DNA of 7,186 nt, taken from the NCBI GenBank assembly GCA_011391185.1, contig JAABRB010000180.1, positions 1 through 7,186 of the forward strand, read 5' to 3'. The stretch is from Betaproteobacteria bacterium. GTDB lineage: Bacteria; Pseudomonadota; Gammaproteobacteria; Burkholderiales; SG8-39. Below are positions 1-4,968 of the stretch, piece after piece (within the stretch, counting starts at the first letter, position 1; each line of letters starts with the position of its first letter). The notes below the pieces were generated by a model that ran no database searches, was not told where the DNA came from, and was given only the letters and a program-made list of their open reading frames with translations. The position numbers and the translations under genes were made by a program.

Positions 1-864
1 GCCGATCGCGTCCTCCTTTTCCCACGGAGATGCTTTCATCTCCTCGAATCCCGAGCGCACGATCACCTTCACGTCCTCGCCGCCCAGCCGGCGTGCAGTA
101 CGGCAGCAGTCCATCGCGGTATTGCCGCCGCCGAGCACGACCACGCGCTTGCCGATCGTCGAGATATGGCCGAACGACACGCTGGACAGCCAGTCGATGC
201 CGATGTGGATCCGCGCAGCGGCTTCCTTTCGCCCGGAAATTTCGAGATCCTTGCCGCGGGGCGCGCCGCAGCCGACGAACACCGCGTCGTAATCTTCCGC
301 CAGCACGGCCTTCAGCGAATCCACGCGGCTGCCGAACCGGGTCTCGACGCCCATGTCGAGGATGTAGCCCATCTCCTCGTCGATCACCGACTCCGGCAGG
401 CGAAAACGGGGAATCTGGGTGCGGATCATGCCGCCCGCAAACGGATCCTGGTCGTACACGACGACGTGATAGCCGAGCGGCATGAGATCGCGCGCCACGG
501 TCAGCGACGCAGGCCCCGCACCGATGCAGGCCACGCGCTTGCCGTTCTTCTGCTGCGGGATGGCGGGAAGCCGCGCGCGAATGTCGTCCTTGTAATCCGC
601 CGCGACACGCTTCAACCGGCAGATCGCCACCGCCTCTTTCTCGACCCGCACGCGCCGGCACGCCGGCTCGCACGGACGATCGCAGGTACGGCCGAGCACG
701 CCCGGGAAGACATTCGACTCCCAGTTGATCATGTACGAGTCGGAATAACGGCCCGCCGCAATCAGCCGGATGTATTCGGGCACCGGCGTGTGTGCCGGAC
801 ACGCCCACTGACAATCGACCACCTTGTGAAAGTAGGCGGGATTCTTGATGTCGGTCGGCTTCAC
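1..864 (-). CDS. GltD-like Fe-S/FAD NAD(P)-dependent oxidoreductase, N-terminal part (C-terminus beyond left edge)
   Basis: The 288 visible codons read as the N-terminal half of a glutamate-synthase-small-subunit-type flavoprotein. In this family, electrons pass between NAD(P)H, FAD and Fe-S clusters. Residues about 9-90 form the Cys-rich Fe-S domain, with Cys18 and Cys22 (CQWAC), Cys61, Cys65 and Cys69 (CDRPCEPAC) and Cys82. An FAD-binding Rossmann motif GAGPASL starts near residue 114. A second dinucleotide-binding motif, GGGNTAMDC, starts near residue 245 and should bind NAD(P)H. I chose the GTG at 864-862 because GAGGAG lies 10 nt upstream and the family signature begins right after it; no in-frame ATG gives a better fit. 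The next gene upstream on this strand is the amidase, 356 nt away, so it probably has its own promoter. No gltB-type large subunit is visible. It could be true GltD, or a relative that serves a 2-oxoacid:acceptor oxidoreductase (KorC-like); the missing C-terminus and left-hand neighbours would decide. Confidence 0.9.
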   Translation of the reverse strand, partial: MKPTDIKNPAYFHKVVDCQWACPAHTPVPEYIRLIAAGRYSDSYMINWESNVFPGVLGRTCDRPCEPACRRVRVEKEAVAICRLKRVAADYKDDIRARLPAIPQQKNGKRVACIGAGPASLTVARDLMPLGYHVVVYDQDPFAGGMIRTQIPRFRLPESVIDEEMGYILDMGVETRFGSRVDSLKAVLAEDYDAVFVGCGAPRGKDLEISGRKEAAARIHIGIDWLSSVSFGHISTIGKRVVVLGGGNTAMDCCRTARRLGGEDVKVIVRSGFEEMKASPWEKEDAIG

Positions 865-985
865 AGTGCGGGGGCTCCTCGGCGCACGCTCATCGTTGGT
901 GCGGCGGAGCCCGGTGCCAGGCCGGCGGCCGGAGGCGCAATGCGCTGAGGCTCTGGATCTGCGGTGGCGATCACTGCTCGATTCG

Positions 986-1016
986 AAGCACGCAAGAAGA
1001 CACGAGATAAGACACG
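986..1016. repeat. Three short phased direct repeats in the leader of the GltD-like gene
   Basis: On the plus strand AAGACACG occurs at 1009-1016 and again at 997-1004. A degenerate copy, AAGCACG, lies at 986-992. The spacing is 11-12 bp, close to one helical turn, so a protein could contact the same DNA face in each copy. The repeats sit just downstream of the predicted transcription start near 1038, where a bound repressor would block elongation. They are short, and chance cannot be excluded. Confidence 0.3.
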
Positions 1017-1044
1017 CAACAACATGGGCGAATAAGGTAATGTG

Positions 1045-1053
1045 ATTGTAACA
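1045..1053 (-). promoter_or_regulatory. Probable extended -10 promoter for the GltD-like gene
   Basis: Read on the minus strand the sequence is TGTTACAAT, a TGn extension plus TACAAT, which matches the sigma-70 -10 consensus at 5 of 6 bases. No good -35 box lies 16-18 nt upstream, as is usual for extended -10 promoters. Transcription would start near 1038 and leave an untranslated leader of about 175 nt before the GTG at 864. The A/T-rich patch stands out in an otherwise GC-rich window. The call rests on motif match only. Confidence 0.4.
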
Positions 1054-1198
1054 CCCGCAACACGAAAAACCGCCGCCGGATGAAGCGCCCTGTGCTGCGG
1101 ATCACGCGGAAGTCGGGACTGCGCACATCGGCCGCACCGAGCCTGACAGCGGGCTGACTGCACGTCTCGACCAAGGGCGCCGGATGCCCGCGATTGTT

Positions 1199-1221
1199 GC
1201 AGGGGCTTTGATGGGCCCTGC
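1199..1221 (-). terminator. Inverted repeat at the 3' end of the amidase gene, possible terminator
   Basis: GCAGGG at 1199-1204 and CCCTGC at 1216-1221 are perfect reverse complements, separated by 11 nt. The outer base of the right arm touches the amidase stop codon (TAG, 1223-1221). No T-run follows on the minus strand, so it is not a classical intrinsic terminator. It may act with Rho or protect the mRNA 3' end. Confidence 0.25.
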
Positions 1222-2633
1222 TATCCCGCCAAGGGAGGGCGCAGGCGCCCGAATCCTGTCGCAAGCTCGAAGGCGTTCGCGGCGCGCAGCACCAGTTCCT
1301 CGCGGTGCATGGGCCCGACAATCTGCAGCCCGACCGGCAATCCCGCGCGCGTGAAGCCGCAGGGCACCGACATGGCGGGCTGCTGGGTGAGATTGAATGG
1401 AAAGCTGAAGGGGGTCCAGTCCGTCCAGCGCGCCACGCTGCCGGGCTGAACCGGCGCGAGTTGTCCGACCTCGAATGCCGGCACGGCGAGCGCAGGCGTG
1501 AGCAGCAGATCGAACTTTTCGTGGAACGCCCGCATATGAGTGCCCAGTGCGGCGCGCGCAGCGGTCGCGTCCAGGAAGCTGGTCAGGAATTCGCGTTCTC
1601 CCTCGCGGTAGGTCTCCTGCAGTGCCGGTTCGAGCATCGCCAGCTTGGCTGGCGGCAGGTGGCGCAGGCCGTTGTAGGCGCCGATCGTCCAGTGGCGCCA
1701 GAACAGCTCGCGGCAATCCGCGAATCCCGGGTCCACCTCTTCGACGTGAGCACCCAGCGCGTCGAACGTGCGCGCCGATTCGGCAACGCGCGCCTCGACC
1801 TCGCCATCCACCTGGCGTACATACCCCAGGCGGGGGCTGTACGCGATGCGCATTCCACGCACGCCGGCGGCCAGGCCCGCGGTCCAGTCCGTGCCCGCGT
1901 AGGGCAGCGCGTGCCAGTCCCGCGCATCGGGCCGGGCCAGCACGTTCAGCATCAGTGCGCAATCCGCCGTCGTTCGTGCCATCGGGCCGACATGCGCCAC
2001 CGTGCCAAACGGACTCAGCGGCCATGCGGGGACTCGGCCGAAGCTCGGCTTGATCCCCGTGACACCGGTAAACGCCGACGGGATCCGAATCGAGCCACCA
2101 CCGTCCGTGCCGATCGCGAGCGGTCCGAGGCCGGCCGCAAGCTGCGCCGCGGCTCCCCCGCTCGACCCCCCCGGGGTGCGCTCGAGATTCCAGGGATTGC
2201 GCGTCACTCCCGTGAGCGGACTGTCCGTGACGCCTTTCCAGCCGTACTCGGGCGTCGTCGTCTTGCCGAGAATGACCGCCCCGCTCTCTCGCAGCCGGGC
2301 GACCGCCGGCGCATCGTCGACCCAGGTTCCCGCCGGATCGATCGTTCGGGAGCCGCGCCGCGTCGGCCAACCACGGGTGAGCAGCAGATCCTTCACCGAC
2401 ACCGGCACGCCATCCAGCGGGCCGAGCGGCTCGCCCTGCCTCCAACGCCGCTCGGACTCGCGTGCCGCCGCCGGGACACCCTCCGCGTCCACGATGCAGA
2501 AAGCGTTGATCTGCGGGTTCAGCCGGGCAATCCGCGCCAGCACCGCGCCGGCCACCTCCACCGGCGACAGGTCCCGCGCGCGATACCGCGCGACCATTTC
2601 GGTCGCGCTCAGATAGCCGAGTTCTTGGTCCAT
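1221..2633 (-). CDS. Amidase signature family hydrolase
   Basis: This 470-residue protein is full length for the amidase signature family, which hydrolyses carboxamide C-N bonds through a Ser-cisSer-Lys triad. All three residues are visible. The lysine is Lys81 in PVSVKD. The cis-serine is Ser157 in the GGSSGG loop. The nucleophile is Ser181 in GTDGGGSIRIPS. The spacings (76 and 24 residues) match known members. The C-terminal segment FNLTQQPAMSVPCGF followed by GLPVGLQIVG (about 413-440) is the conserved family end. The start at 2633 has a strong GGGGAGGG ribosome binding site 4-5 nt upstream. No gatB or gatC lies nearby, so a role in tRNA-dependent amidation (GatA) is unlikely and a stand-alone amidase is favoured. 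The substrate cannot be read from sequence. No signal peptide is seen, so it should be cytoplasmic. It is divergent from the thioredoxin gene across 168 nt. Confidence 0.95.
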   Translation of the reverse strand: MDQELGYLSATEMVARYRARDLSPVEVAGAVLARIARLNPQINAFCIVDAEGVPAAARESERRWRQGEPLGPLDGVPVSVKDLLLTRGWPTRRGSRTIDPAGTWVDDAPAVARLRESGAVILGKTTTPEYGWKGVTDSPLTGVTRNPWNLERTPGGSSGGAAAQLAAGLGPLAIGTDGGGSIRIPSAFTGVTGIKPSFGRVPAWPLSPFGTVAHVGPMARTTADCALMLNVLARPDARDWHALPYAGTDWTAGLAAGVRGMRIAYSPRLGYVRQVDGEVEARVAESARTFDALGAHVEEVDPGFADCRELFWRHWTIGAYNGLRHLPPAKLAMLEPALQETYREGEREFLTSFLDATAARAALGTHMRAFHEKFDLLLTPALAVPAFEVGQLAPVQPGSVARWTDWTPFSFPFNLTQQPAMSVPCGFTRAGLPVGLQIVGPMHREELVLRAANAFELATGFGRLRPPLAG

Positions 2634-2740
2634 GCAACCCTCCCCGCCGCGAAGATTGCCACATCCGCACGCGCCGGAGGTGGACCGCCCGCGCGCGGAC
2701 GTCGCCCCGCAATTCGACCCTGTGTGACCCAGGTTCCGGA

Positions 2741-2768
2741 GGAATTGAAGACCCCGCGCGTAGTCTCC
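2741..2768 (+). promoter_or_regulatory. Possible ECF/sigma-E-type promoter for the thioredoxin-DUF2892 unit
   Basis: GGAATTG (2741-2747) resembles the sigma-E -35 element GGAACTT. After 15 nt, GTCTCC (2763-2768) resembles the -10 element GTCTAA. Transcription would start near 2774 and give a leader of about 28 nt that includes the TGGAG ribosome binding site at 2791-2795. No better sigma-70 pair is visible: TTGAAG at 2745-2750 lacks a partner -10. The match is partial and the call is tentative. Confidence 0.3.
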
Positions 2769-2801
2769 ATTTCATCGATAACGCAATCCCTGGAGCATCC
2801 G

Positions 2802-3125
2802 ATGAAAGTCGAACACGCAACCCACGCCGACTTCGGCACGAAGGTCCTGCAATCCGAGACCCCGGTCCTGGTGGATTTCTGGGCGGCCTGGTGCGGACCC
2901 TGTCGCGCCGTGGCGCCGACGCTCGATGCGCTCGCCGTCGAGCAGGCCGGCAAGCTCAAGATCGTGAAGGTCAACGTGGACGAGGAACGCTCGCTCGCCA
3001 GCGAGTTCCAGATCCGCTCCATTCCGACCATGATCCTCTTCAAGGACGGCAAGCCGATCGACGCCGCGATGGGCGCCATGCCCAAGCTCATGCTCGAGAA
3101 GTTCGTCGCGAAGCACGTGCAGTAA
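2802..3125 (+). CDS. Thioredoxin
   Basis: This is a 107-residue classical single-domain thioredoxin, the usual length for the family. It reduces protein disulfides in the cytoplasm using electrons from thioredoxin reductase, which is not in this window. The active site WCGPC is at residues 30-34, preceded by the conserved DFWAAW. The cis-proline is Pro75 in RSIPT, and the conserved Gly-x-x-x-Lys segment is near 91-95. The reading frame stays open far upstream, but only as antisense to the amidase. The ATG at 2802 is the real start because the fold begins there and TGGAG lies 6 nt upstream. No signal peptide is seen. The DUF2892 gene begins 26 nt after the stop on the same strand, so the two are probably one transcript. 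I give no gene symbol because thioredoxin paralogues (trxA, trxC) cannot be told apart with certainty, although the absence of an N-terminal zinc domain argues against the TrxC type. Confidence 0.95.
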   Translation: MKVEHATHADFGTKVLQSETPVLVDFWAAWCGPCRAVAPTLDALAVEQAGKLKIVKVNVDEERSLASEFQIRSIPTMILFKDGKPIDAAMGAMPKLMLEKFVAKHVQ

Positions 3126-3151
3126 ATTCATCAACCACGCGGAGTCCGAAC

Positions 3152-3376
3152 ATGATCCTCAGCACCGAACGCATCATCCGCATCTTCGCCGGCACGGTCA
3201 TCATGATCTCGCTCGCGCTCGGCTACTATCACAGCCCGTACTGGCACTGGCTGACCGCATTCGCCGGATTCAACCTGTTCCAGAGCGGCTGTACGGGCTT
3301 TTGCCCGCCGGAGAAGCTGCTGCGCAAGCGCGGAGTGAAAAGCGCCGGGACGAGTTGCGGGCCGACCCGCGCCTGA
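3152..3376 (+). CDS. DUF2892 (YgaP-type) small inner-membrane protein
   Basis: The 74-residue product begins with the STERIIRIFAG pattern of DUF2892 proteins. It has two hydrophobic segments, about residues 8-24 and 31-47. The motif GCTGFCP (46-52) carries Cys47 and Cys51 and is followed by a basic cytoplasmic-type tail (EKLLRKRG). In Escherichia coli YgaP the same membrane module is fused to a rhodanese domain; here it stands alone and is paired with thioredoxin. This suggests, by inference only, a role in sulfane-sulfur or thiol chemistry at the membrane. GGAG at 3141-3144 lies 7 nt before the ATG. The 26-nt gap to thioredoxin supports an operon. Its stop codon is buried in a hairpin shared with the convergent gene. 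A further cysteine, Cys69, near the C-terminus lies outside the usual motif. Confidence 0.85.
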   Translation: MILSTERIIRIFAGTVIMISLALGYYHSPYWHWLTAFAGFNLFQSGCTGFCPPEKLLRKRGVKSAGTSCGPTRA

Positions 3377-3395
3377 ACCGCGCAGGCTTGGGTCG
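3363..3395. terminator. Nested hairpin at a convergent gene junction, likely bidirectional terminator
   Basis: CGACCC (3363-3368) pairs with GGGTCG (3390-3395). Inside it GCCTG (3371-3375) pairs with CAGGC (3383-3387). A 2x2 internal loop separates the stems and the apical loop is 7 nt. The structure spans the DUF2892 stop codon (3374-3376) and ends next to the stop of the minus-strand gene at 3396. Neither strand has a T-run after it, so any termination would not be of the canonical intrinsic type. Confidence 0.45.
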
Positions 3396-3698
3396 TTAGA
3401 GCCCGAGCATTCGGCCGATCCGGGTGACGTATTCGCCGACTTTCACGGCGTCGTCGAGCAGTTCGTCACCCGCGCGATGCAACAGATCGCGGACGTTCTC
3501 CAGACCGGAGTGCACGTCGCGGTCCGCCGATTCGGGCGACCGCAGCGCGGAGCGCAGCTGGTCGACCTCGCTCCGCAGCGTTTCGACATCGCTCGACCCC
3601 TCCCGAACCTTGTCGAGGTCCCGCTCCAGCGCCTCGACGAGGCGCGTCACTTCTTCGAGGTTGACGCCTGCCGGCCCCTTGTCCCGTTCCGTGCTCAT
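3396..3698 (-). CDS. Conserved-looking coiled-coil protein of unknown function
   Basis: I do not recognise this 100-residue protein. It is highly charged and rich in Glu, Asp, Arg and Leu. Residues about 13-55 (LEEVTRLVEALERDLDKV, then LRSEVDQLRSAL) show leucine/valine heptad spacing typical of a coiled coil. The C-terminal third (about 66-100) looks like a separate amphipathic helix pair ending in GEYVTRIGRMLGL. No signal peptide, membrane segment or cysteine is present. The frame continues upstream, but the ATG at 3698 has GGAAGG 8 nt before it, and translation upstream of it shows no coding character. The gene is monocistronic: divergent from the SnoaL-like gene and convergent with the DUF2892 gene. 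A structural or regulatory oligomer is possible; no function is claimed. Confidence 0.75.
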   Translation of the reverse strand: MSTERDKGPAGVNLEEVTRLVEALERDLDKVREGSSDVETLRSEVDQLRSALRSPESADRDVHSGLENVRDLLHRAGDELLDDAVKVGEYVTRIGRMLGL

Positions 3699-3748
3699 CT
3701 GCTCGACCTTCCCGATCCATGCGGGCGACACGCTCCGCTCACGGTTCC

Positions 3749-3754
3749 ATTCTA
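3749..3754 (-). promoter_or_regulatory. Possible -10 box for the coiled-coil gene
   Basis: On the minus strand the sequence is TAGAAT, 5 of 6 matches to the sigma-70 -10 consensus, about 50 nt upstream of the ATG at 3698. The position 17 nt further upstream is GC-only, so no -35 element is visible. It is the mirror image of the box at 3786-3791. Confidence 0.3.
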
Positions 3755-3785
3755 GCGCCGCGATCCGGCACGCGCGCGACTGGCT

Positions 3786-3791
3786 TAGAAT
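3786..3791 (+). promoter_or_regulatory. Possible -10 box for the SnoaL-like/BON unit
   Basis: TAGAAT, in the context GGCTTAGAATC, matches 5 of 6 bases of the -10 consensus and lies 37 nt before the ATG at 3829. That spacing fits a short leader starting near 3798. No convincing -35 element is present 16-18 nt upstream. Confidence 0.35.
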
Positions 3792-3828
3792 CAGGGCACA
3801 GAAGCACACGACCGGAAAAGTAGACGCC

Positions 3829-4446
3829 ATGACACAGGATCTGACCGCCGATCGGCTCGCAATTCGCGAGACGGTCGAAAACTGGGCACTCTGGCGCGAT
3901 GCGGGCGATTGGGAACGCTTCCGCACAGTCTGGCATGCGGACGGGTGGATGACCGCCACGTGGTTCCAGGGCCCCGCCGAGGACTTCATCGCGATCAGTC
4001 GCGAGGGTTTCGAGAAGGGCGTGAGCATCCTGCACTTTCTGGGGGGATGGACGTGCGACATCACCAGCGATCGCGCGATCTCGCAGACCAAGATGACGAT
4101 CAATCAGCGTGCGCCCGTCGAAGGCGTGCTCGTGGATGTGGTCTGCACGGGACGCTTCTACGATTTCTTTGCGAAGCGGGCGGGCCGCTGGGGCATCGTG
4201 CGCCGGCAGCCGATCTACGAGAAGGACCGACTCGACCCGGTCGATCCGGCGGCGACGCTCAAGCTGGACGCCGCGCTGCTGGCAAGATTCCCGGAGGGAT
4301 ATCGCCACCTGGGCTATCTTCAAACCAGGAACGGATTCAGAGTCAAGGACGGCATGCCCGGATTGCGCGGCCCCGCGGTAACCAAGCTCTACGCCGAAGG
4401 CAAGGCGTGGCTCGAAGGTTCGGCCCGCCCGGGCGAACCGCTCTGA
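3829..4446 (+). CDS. NTF2-like / SnoaL-like domain protein
   Basis: The 205-residue product has the look of the SnoaL_4 branch of the NTF2-like superfamily, a cone-shaped alpha+beta barrel. Members include dehydratases, isomerases and small subunits of ring-hydroxylating dioxygenases. The N-terminal helical signature is at about residues 8-45: IRETVENWALWRDAGDWERF, then a WHADGWM strand. The barrel strands follow, with a buried HFLGGW segment (69-74), DVVCTGRFYDFF (103-114) and RWGIVRRQPIYEKD (120-133). Asp24, Asp27 and His36 are candidate pocket residues by analogy, but no catalytic set can be assigned. The C-terminal 60 residues extend beyond the core fold. GGAAAAG sits 8 nt before the ATG. 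No signal peptide is seen. The BON lipoprotein gene starts 25 nt after the stop, so they are probably co-transcribed. Such genes are frequent in catabolic clusters, but the substrate is unknown. Confidence 0.8.
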   Translation: MTQDLTADRLAIRETVENWALWRDAGDWERFRTVWHADGWMTATWFQGPAEDFIAISREGFEKGVSILHFLGGWTCDITSDRAISQTKMTINQRAPVEGVLVDVVCTGRFYDFFAKRAGRWGIVRRQPIYEKDRLDPVDPAATLKLDAALLARFPEGYRHLGYLQTRNGFRVKDGMPGLRGPAVTKLYAEGKAWLEGSARPGEPL

Positions 4447-4471
4447 AGGAAAACGATCGGGAGGAACGGGA

Positions 4472-4894
4472 ATGAATCTCGAAAAGCAGCGCCTGCTTCG
4501 CAGTGCACTCACTGTCACGGTCGCGGGCGTGCTGACGTTCGGCATCGCTGCGTGCGGCGAGAAAGAGCCCCCCAAGTCAGCGGCGCCCGCGGTCGTTCAG
4601 CCGGCGGCCCCACCCGATACCAAAGCCGGTGAGATCCGGTCCGCGACGAGCGAGCCGGCGCCAATGCCCAAGGTCGATCCGAACGCGGAGCTCGCGAGCA
4701 AGGTCAAGACGGCGTTTCGCGCGACGCCGGGGCTCGAGGCACTCGCGGTCGATGTCGTCGCGGCGGATGGCGACGTGACGCTGTTCGGCACCGCCGATAA
4801 CCGCGACAGTATGGAAAAAGCGGCGAAAGTCGCCTCCGGCGTGCCGGGCGTGAAGTCCGTTCTGAACCGGATGGTCGTGGTGCGCGGTTCCTGA
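4472..4894 (+). CDS. BON-domain lipoprotein
   Basis: The 140-residue product starts with a basic n-region (KQRLLR), a hydrophobic core (about 12-24) and a lipobox IAAC, so Cys28 should be lipidated by signal peptidase II processing. Position +2 is Gly, not Asp, which by the Lol sorting rule favours the outer membrane. A Pro/Ala-rich linker (about 31-70) leads to one BON domain (about 72-138), with its two characteristic parts DVVAADGDVTLFGTADN and VPGVKSVLNRMVVV. BON domains bind phospholipid or other envelope surfaces; OsmY and DolP carry two, whereas this protein has one. GGAGG at 4460-4464 lies 7 nt before the ATG, the strongest ribosome binding site on the plus strand here. It probably shares a transcript with the SnoaL-like gene, although the functions show no obvious link. 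Confidence 0.9.
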   Translation: MNLEKQRLLRSALTVTVAGVLTFGIAACGEKEPPKSAAPAVVQPAAPPDTKAGEIRSATSEPAPMPKVDPNAELASKVKTAFRATPGLEALAVDVVAADGDVTLFGTADNRDSMEKAAKVASGVPGVKSVLNRMVVVRGS

Positions 4895-4917
4895 CCCGCG
4901 CTTGCACGAACCACCCC

Positions 4918-4932
4918 CCGCCCTCCGGGCGG
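4918..4932 (+). terminator. GC-rich hairpin after the BON lipoprotein gene
   Basis: CCGCCC (4918-4923) and GGGCGG (4927-4932) form a perfect 6-bp stem with a 3-nt loop, starting 23 nt after the stop codon at 4894. No T-run follows on the plus strand, so termination may be Rho-assisted, or the hairpin may protect the 3' end. Confidence 0.4.
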
Positions 4933-4943
4933 ACCGCTCCCTG

Positions 4944-4962
4944 AAAAGGAGGGGAAACCTCC
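4944..4962 (-). terminator. Probable intrinsic terminator of the OmpA-domain gene
   Basis: Read on the minus strand, GGAGG (4962-4958), loop TTTCC and CCTCC (4952-4948) form a 5-bp stem followed directly by TTTTC (4947-4943). It begins 7 nt past the gene's stop. The stem is short but the hairpin plus T-run arrangement is that of an intrinsic terminator. Confidence 0.5.
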
Positions 4963-4968
4963 AACCAC

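Larger units (their letters stand above)
865..1220. other. 356-nt intergenic region between the GltD-like gene and the amidase
   Basis: No convincing protein gene is present. The stretch contains the predicted extended -10 promoter (1045-1053), the phased repeats (986-1016) and, at its right end, an inverted repeat beside the amidase stop. A minus-strand open frame runs through it and ends in a TGA overlapping the GTG start of the GltD-like gene. Its product is Arg/Ala/Pro-rich, resembles no family I know and has no ribosome binding site at its ATG codons. I see nothing else between about 1060 and 1195. Confidence 0.5.

Noticed and set aside
166..948. A 260-codon plus-strand open frame over the GltD-like gene
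   Set aside because: It is antisense to a frame with clear Fe-S, FAD and NAD(P) motifs, and its own product is compositionally biased with no family signature.
2734..2744. Short palindrome TTCCGGAGGAA in the amidase-thioredoxin intergenic region as an operator
   Set aside because: Four-base arms are expected by chance, and part of it overlaps the proposed -35 element. Nothing else supports a binding site.
2745..2750. TTGAAG as a sigma-70 -35 box for thioredoxin
   Set aside because: At 16-18 nt downstream the sequences are CCATTT, CATTTC and ATTTCA, none of which is a credible -10 element.
1305..2801. A long plus-strand open frame that would extend the thioredoxin N-terminus by about 500 residues
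   Set aside because: It is antisense to the amidase and the extension has no domain character. A good ribosome binding site and the start of the thioredoxin fold place the true start at 2802.
1102..2820. A 572-codon open frame on the minus strand that covers the whole amidase gene in another frame
   Set aside because: Its translation is Arg/Ala/Gly-rich with no recognisable domain, while the frame at 1221-2633 has the complete amidase triad. High GC content makes long shadow frames common.
3739..4575. A 278-codon minus-strand open frame over the SnoaL-like gene
   Set aside because: The plus-strand frame has an NTF2-like fold pattern, a ribosome binding site and a promoter-like box; the minus-strand product has none of these.
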